Counted from the stretch's first letter, positions 1-6,475 are shown. The stretch is DNA of 9,946 nt from Bacillota bacterium (GCA_016302545.1 JAEDNK010000052.1:1-9946); one strand, 5' to 3'. Numbers and translations: made by a program. The notes: generated from the letters alone by a model not told the origin.

Positions 1-18
1 TTTTTCTGCTTTTTCTCG

Positions 19-61
19 CAAAAAACAGATAAAGCCTGAATATTCTTTACGCTTTATCTGT
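19..61 (-). terminator. Intrinsic terminator of the mtaB-HIT-V4R-GGDEF operon
   Basis: An 11-bp perfect inverted repeat (ACAGATAAAGC at 25-35, GCTTTATCTGT at 51-61) has a 15-nt loop. Read on the minus strand it is followed by six T residues (positions 24-19), the form of a Rho-independent terminator. It starts 32 bases past the stop codon of the GGDEF gene that ends at 93. On the plus strand the following sequence is less T-rich, so activity in the other direction would be weaker. Nothing else is seen in positions 1-92. Confidence 0.88.
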
Positions 62-92
62 ATACTTTTATGCCAAAAATATGTACGATTTT

Positions 93-989
93 TTATCTTT
101 TTATATTTTCTTTACTGTAATATTCCTGCTTGTCCCGATACATGAGCTCGTCGGCTTTCTGCATCACCTCGTCGGCGGAAGGGTATCTGTCGTAATCCAT
201 ATCGCAGCAGCCGAAGCTGAAATGAAACAGGGCGCGCTCAAACTTGCTTTTCCTTCCGATGCGCATAAACTCCTCCCGAGCTTTTTCCATAAGCTCGCAA
301 AGACCTGCGCTGTCAAGGCTCTCTGACACCACCAAGAATTCATCGCCGCCGATTCTGGCAAGTCGAGCGTCTTTTTCGAGGTATCTTACCATGGCTGCCA
401 CTGAAGCCTTGATGTAGAAGTTACCTGCGTCATGACCGTAGGTGTCGTTGGTGAATTTCAGGCCGTCCAAATCCACAAAAGCGATGGAAAAGTTCTTCCT
501 TTCCTCCTCGAGAACGCTTATGTACCACATTATGTACTTTCTGTTGTACAGCCCTGTCATATCGTCTCTTTCCACCATCTTCTGCATCTCCGCTCTGTGG
601 GCAGCAAGCTCGTGGGTCATGGAGTTGAAGGCACTGGAGAACTCCGCCATAAACGAAAGCTCATGGCTGTAGTCGCCCTTTGCTATCTGCTTTGTCAGCC
701 AGGTTATGTGGCGCAGATTGCCCTGCACCTCCTTAAGAGGGGCTGCGATTACATTCTCTACACCGGGCGGCTTGGCGTCAAGGATACCCTTTGCCATTGC
801 CTCACCAAATTCCTTGTTTTCCAGAAGAAAAATCCTCAGCTGCTCCATTCCCAGGCCGACTTTTCTAAAATCATCAGGCAGAGCACCTGTATCCAGGGGA
901 ATCTCCGGATGGTAGATTGCGCTCTTTATTTCTTCAAAAATCGTTTCTGCGATTTTCTTTCTTTTCCTGCTGTCAGCCTCTTCTATCAT
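93..989 (-). CDS. GGDEF-domain cyclic-dinucleotide cyclase with HAMP-like linker
   Basis: This is a 298-residue soluble protein with no membrane segment. Residues 1-83 are helical and of unknown role. Residues 84-138 resemble a cytoplasmic HAMP-like signalling linker (KGDYSHELSFMAEFSSAFNS around 104-123). Residues 141-290 form a GGDEF domain with the entry motif DDMTGLYNR (142-150), the metal-binding aspartate in FVDLDGLKF, and GGDEF at 214-218. GGDEF domains join two GTP into c-di-GMP as dimers. The core motifs look intact, but position 190 is Asn (GHDAGN), where canonical enzymes have the guanine-contacting Asp. No RxxD product-inhibition site precedes GGDEF. The start ATG overlaps the stop of the V4R gene (ATGA at 986-989), and an AAGGTGAG ribosome binding site lies inside that gene. 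Coupling to V4R suggests that V4R supplies the input signal. GGDEF membership is certain; the product (c-di-GMP or another dinucleotide) is not. Confidence 0.93.
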   Translation of the reverse strand: MIEEADSRKRKKIAETIFEEIKSAIYHPEIPLDTGALPDDFRKVGLGMEQLRIFLLENKEFGEAMAKGILDAKPPGVENVIAAPLKEVQGNLRHITWLTKQIAKGDYSHELSFMAEFSSAFNSMTHELAAHRAEMQKMVERDDMTGLYNRKYIMWYISVLEEERKNFSIAFVDLDGLKFTNDTYGHDAGNFYIKASVAAMVRYLEKDARLARIGGDEFLVVSESLDSAGLCELMEKAREEFMRIGRKSKFERALFHFSFGCCDMDYDRYPSADEVMQKADELMYRDKQEYYSKENIKR

Positions 990-1516
990 TTAGGCTCACC
1001 TTGGAATCTGCACGCTCTGGCGCCGCTTGCCCAGCAGTCTACCTCCCGCACCTCGTATTCCACGCCTGTATAGGCTTTCATGATTCCGGCGATAAAGCCC
1101 TCATCAAAATTACAGACCACCTCGTTTGTCGGAGGAAGCCCGCTGCAGTCAAGATCCTGCGCCACGGTAAGTATGAATTTGCCGCTTGCCTCCTCCAGCT
1201 CCTCCATTCTGAGAATGCCTATCTTAAGCTCTTTCAGGCTCTCCTGAAGGGCTGCGAGGAAGGTGGTCATGTCCTTGTCAAGAGGCAGCATGTTCTGAGC
1301 GTATTCGCTACCTGCCAAAAATCCCGCCTTTCTGAAAAGGTCGTTGGCTTTTTCCTCCCCGAATTCTTCGTAGAGTATATGGTTCATGGAATACTCCATC
1401 AGACGGTACACCAGAACGGGAACCTCCTCGCCCAGATCCTCTCTTCCTCCTTTTATATCTCCAAGCTTGTCCCACGAAAAAACATGGTGTGGGTCACTCA
1501 TAAAAATATTTCCCAT
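986..1516 (-). CDS. V4R-domain small-molecule sensor protein
   Basis: This 176-residue soluble protein ends in a V4R (4-vinyl reductase) domain at about residues 115-174. The signature is a Cys-rich C-terminal half: C124, C135 in a VCNFDEGFIAGI stretch, then C161 and C169 in CWASGARACRF. V4R domains bind small hydrophobic ligands in regulators such as the phenol and xylene sensors, and the conserved cysteines probably bind metal. The N-terminal 110 residues are mostly helical. The start at 1516 is chosen because an AGGAG site (1527-1531) lies 10 nt upstream; a longer TTG-initiated form reaching 1600 has no ribosome binding site. It lies 87 bases downstream of the HIT gene, with no promoter or terminator seen between, and overlaps the following GGDEF gene by four bases. 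The likely role is sensing for that cyclase, which is inferred. The ligand is unknown. Confidence 0.85.
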   Translation of the reverse strand: MGNIFMSDPHHVFSWDKLGDIKGGREDLGEEVPVLVYRLMEYSMNHILYEEFGEEKANDLFRKAGFLAGSEYAQNMLPLDKDMTTFLAALQESLKELKIGILRMEELEEASGKFILTVAQDLDCSGLPPTNEVVCNFDEGFIAGIMKAYTGVEYEVREVDCWASGARACRFQGEPK

Positions 1517-1526
1517 TTTTCCAAAT

Positions 1527-1531
1527 CTCCT
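1527..1531 (-). promoter_or_regulatory. Ribosome binding site fixing the V4R gene start
   Basis: AGGAG on the minus strand lies 10 nt before ATG at 1516-1514. It supports this start over an upstream TTG at 1600 and over the internal ATG five codons downstream. Confidence 0.7.
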
Positions 1532-1603
1532 GTATCGATTATTTTCTGACCTTTTATTTCTATTGCTCTGCTGTTCTGCCGCTGCTTCACTGCTCCGCAA
1601 AAA

Positions 1604-1945
1604 TCAGCCCGGTGGCCATGTGAGCTTTCTCTTTCCGAGAATGTGGAAGTGAAGATGCTTTACAGTCTGGAAAGCGTCCTCGCCGTTGTTGCTCACCACT
1701 CTGTAGCCATTTTCCAGGCCCAGGTCGGCGGCGATATCCTTAATCTTAAGCATGAGATGTGCAATCAGCTCGCCGTCCTCCTCCGTCAGGGCGTCGATGC
1801 ACTCGATATGCTTCTTTGGAATAACCAGCACATGTACCGGTGCCTGAGGCTCCAGGTCGTGGAAGCAGATAATCTTATCGTCCTCATACACCGCATTGGT
1901 GGGTATCTCATGGTTTGCTATCATGCAAAATACACAGTCTGCCAT
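1604..1945 (-). CDS. HIT-family (HinT-like) nucleotide-binding hydrolase
   Basis: This 113-residue protein is the usual length for the HinT branch of the histidine-triad family, cytosolic hydrolases of purine nucleoside phosphoramidates and acyl-adenylates. The triad reads HLHFHILG, with H97, H99 and H101. The N-terminal CVFC pair (C4, C7) with H46 and H97 is the arrangement that binds zinc in many bacterial members. The central block APVHVLVIPKKHI is typical. Its ATG shares one base with the stop of mtaB (TAATG), and a strong AAAGGAGAG site lies in the mtaB 3' end, so translation is probably coupled. HIT genes are often found next to mtaB in Clostridia. The cellular substrate is not known. 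Confidence 0.95.
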   Translation of the reverse strand: MADCVFCMIANHEIPTNAVYEDDKIICFHDLEPQAPVHVLVIPKKHIECIDALTEEDGELIAHLMLKIKDIAADLGLENGYRVVSNNGEDAFQTVKHLHFHILGKRKLTWPPG

Positions 1946-3318
1946 TACTCAATCTCTCCTTTCATTCCGTCTTTATATTTCTCTAAGAGTTTTACCCTCT
2001 TTATACTGTTTAAATCACCGGAGGTGCCTTTAGCGTAGACCTTGATGTAGTTGTCGGTATAGCCTGTCAGCAGGGACGCGTTGCCGTCTGCCTCGGAGCA
2101 GTCCTGTCCGCAGCCTGCCTCGCATACCTCCTCGAAGAGCACCTCTCTGGCTGCGCCCCGGCAGCTTTCCATAAACTCCGCGGAAGCCCTTTCTCCCGCC
2201 TCCATGAGCCTTTCCATGCGTCTTGCCTTCACCTCACCGGATATCTGACCGGACATGAGTGCCGCCGCAGTGCCCTCTCGCTTGGAATACTTAAAGGCGT
2301 GAACCTTGCAGAATTTTACCTTATCTATTATGTCAAGGCTGTCTGCAAAGTCCTCCTCCCTCTCCCCCGGAAAGCCACAGATTATGTCCGTGGTTATGCC
2401 GTAAAGGGGATCATATTCCTTCAGCACTTTCACTATCTCCAGATACTCGCTGCGGTCATAACGGCGGTTCATAAGTTCCAGCACATGATCGCTGCCGCTC
2501 TGCACCGAAAGGTGAAGGTGTGGGCAAAGCCTCTCGTACTTCATAAGCCGCCTTACGTATTCGGCGTTTATAACCGTAGGCTCAAGGGAACTTAATCTTA
2601 TTCTGAATTCCCCTTCCAGGTCGTTTATGCGCTTTATTATTATCTCTATACCCGTCATGCCCTCTGCTCTCTCGTCAGGCTGCAAAGGGTAGCCGAAGCT
2701 TTCCTCGGTGCCGTAAAGGGCGGTGTTTATGCCGGTGAGAATGATTTCCTTAAAGCCCTGACTGATGAGCGCAGTGGCCTCAGCCACGATTTCCTCCGGA
2801 TCTCGGCTTCTCACATGACCTCTGGCAAAGGGAATGAGGCAGTAGGCGCAGAACCTGTCGCAGCCCTCCTGTATTTTGATATATGCCCTGGTCCGCGACT
2901 CCATGGAGGTGATGATGCCCTTGTCGTCGTAGCTTGTCAGACTGTCGTAGTCTATGATGTGCCTCCGGCGCTGCCTGTCCTCGATGAACTGCTGTACATA
3001 GGAAAGTATGTTGTGCTTTTCCCCCGTCCCCGCAACTATGTCCACCTCTTTGAGCGCCGCCACCTCGTCGGGCTTTACCTGGGCGTAGCAGCCTGTGACC
3101 GCCACTACGGCGTCGGGACACTTTTTTTTCATTCTTCTTATATACTGGCGGGACTTCCTGTCGGCAAGATTGGTTACGGTGCATGTGTTTATAACGTAAA
3201 CGTTCGCCGCATCCTCCTCGCCTACGATGGTGCAGCCTGCCGCCTTAAACTGCTCCTTCATTGCTTCCGTCTCATACTGGTTGACCTTGCAGCCCAGAGT
3301 GTGAAACGCTATTCTCAT
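1945..3318 (-). CDS. mtaB: tRNA N6-threonylcarbamoyladenosine(37) C2-methylthiotransferase MtaB
   Basis: MtaB is a radical-SAM enzyme that adds a methylthio group to t6A at position 37 of tRNAs reading ANN codons, giving ms2t6A. The 457 residues show the family order. An N-terminal methylthiotransferase domain carries cluster cysteines C10 (TLGCKVNQYE), C46 (NTCTVTN) and C77 (TGCYAQ). The radical-SAM domain has CxxxCxxC at C153, C157 and C160, followed by PFARG. A TRAM domain follows from about residue 390. The TLGCKVNQYE start distinguishes MtaB from MiaB and RimO. The TRAM region contains an unusual Cys-rich insert (C399, C403, C407). The start at 3318 has an AAAGGAAAA ribosome binding site and sits behind tandem promoters. 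It is the first gene of a four-gene operon with HIT, V4R and GGDEF genes. The identification is firm. Confidence 0.96.
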   Translation of the reverse strand: MRIAFHTLGCKVNQYETEAMKEQFKAAGCTIVGEEDAANVYVINTCTVTNLADRKSRQYIRRMKKKCPDAVVAVTGCYAQVKPDEVAALKEVDIVAGTGEKHNILSYVQQFIEDRQRRRHIIDYDSLTSYDDKGIITSMESRTRAYIKIQEGCDRFCAYCLIPFARGHVRSRDPEEIVAEATALISQGFKEIILTGINTALYGTEESFGYPLQPDERAEGMTGIEIIIKRINDLEGEFRIRLSSLEPTVINAEYVRRLMKYERLCPHLHLSVQSGSDHVLELMNRRYDRSEYLEIVKVLKEYDPLYGITTDIICGFPGEREEDFADSLDIIDKVKFCKVHAFKYSKREGTAAALMSGQISGEVKARRMERLMEAGERASAEFMESCRGAAREVLFEEVCEAGCGQDCSEADGNASLLTGYTDNYIKVYAKGTSGDLNSIKRVKLLEKYKDGMKGEIE

Positions 3319-3356
3319 GGTTTGATTTTCCTTTCAACTGGCTTTTTGCTTGTGAT

Positions 3357-3385
3357 ATTCTAACACAAAATTGAGGTTTTTACAA
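3357..3385 (-). promoter_or_regulatory. Second candidate promoter of the mtaB operon
   Basis: On the minus strand TTGTAA (3385-3380) and TAGAAT (3362-3357) are separated by exactly 17 nt. Its -35 overlaps the -10 of the upstream promoter by two bases, so the two could not be used at once. The -10 is good and the -35 moderate. It would give a leader of roughly 30 nt. Confidence 0.45.
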
Positions 3386-3412
3386 CATATCATATATACC
3401 AGGTTGTGTCAA
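3384..3412 (-). promoter_or_regulatory. Sigma-A promoter of the mtaB-HIT-V4R-GGDEF operon
   Basis: A consensus TTGACA -35 (3412-3407) and TATGTT -10 (3389-3384) on the minus strand are spaced by 17 nt. Transcription would start near 3377, about 60 nt before the mtaB ATG. The leader contains no riboswitch that I recognise. Confidence 0.75.
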
Positions 3413-3417
3413 GCTTA

Positions 3418-3446
3418 TTGTTTACAGTAACAGGTCGTGGTATAAT
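3418..3446 (+). promoter_or_regulatory. Sigma-A promoter of the methyltransferase gene
   Basis: TTGTTT (3418-3423) and a perfect TATAAT (3441-3446) have a 17-nt spacer. The gene begins 36 nt downstream, after a GAAAGGAAA ribosome binding site. The -35 is only five bases from the -35 of the leftward mtaB promoter, so the two promoters stand back to back. Confidence 0.75.
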
Positions 3447-3482
3447 AGTTCCGTTAACAAGTGTGAAAGGAAATTTAAAACC

Positions 3483-4664
3483 ATGGAAAAACTGGCTGCT
3501 CTTTTTAATGATATTTTTGTCAGGGATAATTCGGATGACGCCCCTATCCCCCTGAAAATTGTTTTCGGAGGAAAGCGCAGGAAAGCTTTGGAGTATTCTA
3601 AAGTCACAATGCGTCCTCTCATGCTGGGCGACAAGCTGTTATATCAGGCTGAGTACACCTATCCGAAAAAAGTCACTCATACCAATCTGGAGGCAAGGGA
3701 TGCGGCAGCGCTGGCCCTTTCCCTCGTAAAAGATGACTTCAAGCAGATAAACATTTTCATGGCCGACAAAGAAATACAGGTGCTGGCATCTAAGCCGGCA
3801 AACCCGCGTATTACCTCAAAGAAAACCGCGGTGCCTTCCGCTGCCTCTGCATGTATGCCCGCCCTTTCCCACAACAAAACAAAAAATTACATCATCCCCG
3901 ACGGAACCCCCTGCGACTTTCTCATCGAGCTGGGAGTGATGGGTAAGGACGGAAAGGTTTTCCCCCGTGCATACAGCAAGTTCCGCCAGATAAACAGATA
4001 CCTTGAAATCGTAGATGACGTCTTTGAATATCTGCCTAAGGGTCGCATGCTGCGCATTATAGACTTCGGCTGCGGCAAGGCATATCTCACCTTTGCCCTG
4101 TACCACTACCTGAAAAAAATAAAAGACCGCGACGTGGAAATCATCGGTCTTGATTTAAAGGAAGACGTTATAAAATTCTGCAGCGATGTGGCGGCACGCC
4201 TCGGGTATGATGAGCTCAAATTTCTCATGGGCGATATCGCCGACTATACCAACGACAGCGCCGATATGGTGGTGACCCTTCACGCCTGCGACACCGCCAC
4301 CGACTACGCCCTCATAAATGCGGTAAAATGGGGAACCAAGGTCATACTCAGCGTTCCCTGCTGCCAGCACGAGCTCTTCGGTCAGATGAAAAACGATCTC
4401 CATCAGCCCATCCTCAAATACGGAATCCTCAAGGACCGACTGACGGAATACCTCACCGACGGTCTGCGCGGACTTAAATTGGAGTCCTGCGGCTACGATG
4501 TGGCTATGATTGAGTTTACCGGCCTTGAGCACACCGCCAGAAACATAATGATTAAGGCGGTTAAGTCACGTCCGCAGAAGTCCCGCATGGACAAGGCTCA
4601 GGAGCAGTACGAGGCGCTCTGCGAGTTTTACCACGTGACGCCTACCATCGATAAGCTGAAATAA
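3483..4664 (+). CDS. Class I SAM-dependent methyltransferase (Methyltransf_32-like)
   Basis: This 393-residue cytosolic protein is probably a Rossmann-fold methyltransferase using S-adenosylmethionine. Motif I is IIDFGCGKAYLTFAL (192-206), the ribose-binding acid is D224 in IIGLDLKEDV, and DIADY (251-255) is the adenine-contact region. LHACDTATDYA (266-276) followed by VPCCQHE (291-297) is the signature of the Methyltransf_32 type, which also includes eukaryotic GSTCD/METTL25-like proteins. Residues 1-140 form a separate N-terminal region with a basic GGKRRKALEYSK stretch and no recognised domain; it could bind nucleic acid. No substrate is known to me for the bacterial members. The gene stands alone between its own promoter and a shared terminator, and ATG 3483 is the first in-frame start with a ribosome binding site. 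The fold call is firm; an RNA substrate is speculation. Confidence 0.88.
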   Translation: MEKLAALFNDIFVRDNSDDAPIPLKIVFGGKRRKALEYSKVTMRPLMLGDKLLYQAEYTYPKKVTHTNLEARDAAALALSLVKDDFKQINIFMADKEIQVLASKPANPRITSKKTAVPSAASACMPALSHNKTKNYIIPDGTPCDFLIELGVMGKDGKVFPRAYSKFRQINRYLEIVDDVFEYLPKGRMLRIIDFGCGKAYLTFALYHYLKKIKDRDVEIIGLDLKEDVIKFCSDVAARLGYDELKFLMGDIADYTNDSADMVVTLHACDTATDYALINAVKWGTKVILSVPCCQHELFGQMKNDLHQPILKYGILKDRLTEYLTDGLRGLKLESCGYDVAMIEFTGLEHTARNIMIKAVKSRPQKSRMDKAQEQYEALCEFYHVTPTIDKLK

Positions 4665-4674
4665 TTGACGACAT

Positions 4675-4715
4675 AAAAAAACAGACAGCTATTGTTCAAG
4701 ATGCTGTCTGTTTTT
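4675..4715. terminator. Bidirectional terminator between the methyltransferase and EAL genes
   Basis: The inverted repeat ACAGACAGC (4681-4689) and GCTGTCTGT (4703-4711) is flanked by an A-tract on the left (4675-4680) and a T-tract on the right (4712-4715). Each strand therefore shows a hairpin followed by T residues. It begins 10 bases after the methyltransferase stop. The stop codon of the convergent EAL gene (4714-4716) lies inside its T-tract, so the two genes share one very compact terminator. Confidence 0.87.
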
Positions 4716-6261
4716 ATATGAATCCGTGTTCGTCGCAGAGCTGCGGCAGAGTGCCTTTCATTATCCTCTCCGCCTCCTCGGCAGGCATAGGCTTGTAAAA
4801 GTAAAAGCCCTGCACGAAATCTCCGCCTGCAAGTTTTACCATCTCCAGCTGTTCCTCGGTTTCCACTCCTTCACAGATTACCGCCTTTCCCATATCGTGG
4901 CACATGGTAATGAGGTCCTTTATAATCCGCCTTTTGGATTCCGTCACACCGCTCATCACTATATTTCTGTCGACTTTTATCAGGGAAAAAGGATATTCCA
5001 TCATATCGGCAAAGGAGGTACAGCCGCTTCCGAAATCGTCAAGGCTGAATCTGAAGCCTGCCTCTCTAAGCTCCGTTATATTTCTCATTGCCGTCTTTGC
5101 CGACCTTATCATGGTGTCCTCGGTAATTTCTATTATCGCTCTCTTGCGCTCGAATTTATACCGGTTTGCTATCTGTATAACTCTGTCGGCAAAGTCCTTA
5201 TTTCCGATGATCAGTCTGGTGAAATTGCAGGACAGATGCATATTCTTAAGGGAAGTCTTTTCCCATTTTTCTAAAAATGCGCATACCTGCTCGAATACAT
5301 AATAATCCAGCTCGCCTATGATGCCCACATCCGCAAGGGCTTCCACATAGCTGCCCGGCATGAGAAGTCCCCGCTGAGGATGATCCCATCTGGTAAGAGC
5401 CTCTGCTCCTGCGAAAGCGCCGCCGTCGGCAGTAACCACAGGCTGCATATATATCTTGAACTCACCTCTTTTAATAGCCGCCACAGCGTCCTTCGCTATA
5501 AGGCGATGCTCCTCATGTTTTCTGGCAATATCGCTGTCGCCGCAGACGTAATGTCTGCCCTCCTCCTCGGCATGGATAAAGAACTGCTGCGCCGTATAAA
5601 GCAGTGTTTCCGTACCGATGCCTTCCACACCCGCCCGGCACATGCCGCCGTAAATTCTCGGCTTTGCACCTATAAACATGGCTCCTTCAAAATCCGCTGC
5701 AAGTTCCAGAACCTTTTCAATCCATTCCTCTGCACTCTGCTCACAGTCGCACTTTACGGCAGCGGCAAAGCTTCCGTCGGATACTCTCGCCGAAAAGTCA
5801 CCCTCTGCCGTCTTTACATTGTCCGTAATGACTGTGGCAAGGTGCTGCATCCAGAGCATGAAATCCTCCGTTCCGCAGAACCTTCTCACATAGCCGTTTT
5901 CAAGACCTATATAGTATATGTAATATGCCTCGGCATTTCCCTTCGCCAGCTCCTTTTCGAGCCTCTGTTTGAAGAACGTGATGTTTCCCATTTCAAGGCT
6001 GTGGTCAGACATGGAGGCTTTGATGGCTTTCTTTCGCTGCATTGTAAAAAGCACAACAAAAAATATGGCGATAGCCGTCAGGAGCAGGTTGTCCCACTGA
6101 ACAACAACAGGCACCCCTCCGATTGTCAATTCTTCGGAGGCCTCCTCCACTATAGCATACGCCGATTCCGCACCTGTGATTAAACTCAGAAGCAGGCACA
6201 GCGCTGTCATAGCAGATATTGCTGCGATGTAATTTTTTTTCTCTGAAGAATCTTTTCTCAT
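4714..6261 (-). CDS. Membrane-anchored EAL-domain c-di-GMP phosphodiesterase with degenerate GGDEF
   Basis: This 515-residue protein probably hydrolyses c-di-GMP to pGpG at the inner face of the membrane. A hydrophobic segment at 11-30 could be a signal anchor or a cleaved signal (AESAYA at 31-36). A second segment at about 58-74 is followed by QRKK, which places the rest in the cytoplasm. Residues 91-235 follow the GGDEF fold, but the signature is SDGSF (161-165), so no cyclase activity is expected. The EAL domain (about 255-505) keeps the catalytic set: E287 (EALTRW), N346, E378 (EITED), D408-D409 (DDFGSG), K429 (IKVDR), E464/E467 (CEGVE) and Q484. The start at 6261 is the only plausible Met, although its ribosome binding site is weak (GAGAGAGG two bases upstream, GGAG fourteen upstream). 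It is divergent from a cyclase-phosphodiesterase operon. Confidence 0.92.
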   Translation of the reverse strand: MRKDSSEKKNYIAAISAMTALCLLLSLITGAESAYAIVEEASEELTIGGVPVVVQWDNLLLTAIAIFFVVLFTMQRKKAIKASMSDHSLEMGNITFFKQRLEKELAKGNAEAYYIYYIGLENGYVRRFCGTEDFMLWMQHLATVITDNVKTAEGDFSARVSDGSFAAAVKCDCEQSAEEWIEKVLELAADFEGAMFIGAKPRIYGGMCRAGVEGIGTETLLYTAQQFFIHAEEEGRHYVCGDSDIARKHEEHRLIAKDAVAAIKRGEFKIYMQPVVTADGGAFAGAEALTRWDHPQRGLLMPGSYVEALADVGIIGELDYYVFEQVCAFLEKWEKTSLKNMHLSCNFTRLIIGNKDFADRVIQIANRYKFERKRAIIEITEDTMIRSAKTAMRNITELREAGFRFSLDDFGSGCTSFADMMEYPFSLIKVDRNIVMSGVTESKRRIIKDLITMCHDMGKAVICEGVETEEQLEMVKLAGGDFVQGFYFYKPMPAEEAERIMKGTLPQLCDEHGFI

Positions 6262-6289
6262 AACCTCTCTCGTTTCTCCGTTTATGAAT

Positions 6290-6306
6290 AATTACACACA
6301 GTAATT
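6290..6306. promoter_or_regulatory. Candidate operator over the EAL gene start site
   Basis: AATTAC (6290-6295) and GTAATT (6301-6306) form a perfect 6-bp inverted repeat with a 5-bp spacer. It overlaps the -10 box of the leftward promoter and the expected start point, where a repressor would block initiation. In an AT-rich gap, chance is a real alternative. Confidence 0.35.
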
Positions 6307-6332
6307 CTACACTTTACCGCAAGAAAAATCAA
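6304..6332 (-). promoter_or_regulatory. Sigma-A promoter of the membrane EAL gene
   Basis: TTGATT (6332-6327) and TAGAAT (6309-6304) on the minus strand are spaced by 17 nt. The expected start near 6297 leaves a leader of about 36 nt. Confidence 0.65.
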
Positions 6333-6350
6333 GTTAAGATTGCCTTTATT

Positions 6351-6390
6351 CAGAAATATTCAGAAAAATTCAAAAATACTCAAAAAATCA
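6351..6390. repeat. Four helically phased 10-bp A-tract units
   Basis: The plus strand reads CAGAAATATT, CAGAAAAATT, CAAAAATACT, CAAAAAATCA in consecutive 10-base blocks, each with an A-run at the same phase. A-tracts repeated once per helical turn bend DNA. The block lies between the two divergent -35 boxes, ending eight bases before the rightward one, so it may act as curved DNA, an UP-element or a binding site for a nucleoid protein. Confidence 0.6.
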
Positions 6391-6397
6391 ATTCTGA

Positions 6398-6427
6398 TTG
6401 AAAAGTACGGTGGGTTTATGCTATACT
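6398..6427 (+). promoter_or_regulatory. Promoter of the GGDEF/EAL operon, extended -10
   Basis: TTGAAA (6398-6403) and TATACT (6422-6427) have an 18-nt spacer. TGC directly precedes the -10, which makes it an extended -10 promoter. A-rich DNA immediately upstream would favour binding of the RNA polymerase alpha subunit. The first gene starts at 6495. Confidence 0.7.
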
Positions 6428-6452
6428 CAAGCTACAAACAATTAAAACAGGA

Positions 6453-6475
6453 AGTGCGGCTTACAGCCTGCCACT
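6453..6475 (+). other. Small hairpin in the 5' leader of the GGDEF/EAL operon
   Basis: AGT-GC-GGCT, a TAC loop, then AGCC-(T)-GC-(C)-ACT can pair as a short stem with two single-base bulges. It ends five bases before the GGAGG ribosome binding site (6481-6485). It is too small to be a c-di-GMP riboswitch and lacks that motif's conserved elements. It could modulate translation or be incidental. Confidence 0.3.

Noticed and set aside
432..1549. Long plus-strand open frames opposite the GGDEF and V4R genes
   Set aside because: They lack ribosome sites and recognisable domains, and lie antisense to genes with clear conserved motifs.
1517..1600. N-terminal extension of the V4R protein from a TTG at 1600
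   Set aside because: There is no ribosome binding site before the TTG, the extension is low-complexity and basic, and ATG 1516 has a clear AGGAG site.
2780..3184. 134-codon minus-strand frame within mtaB
   Set aside because: It is a shifted reading of mtaB; the mtaB frame carries all catalytic motifs through this stretch with no frameshift.
6351..6390. CRISPR-like or mobile-element repeat
   Set aside because: The units are 10 bp, A-rich, inexact and contiguous, with no spacers, which fits phased A-tracts rather than a CRISPR array or transposon end.
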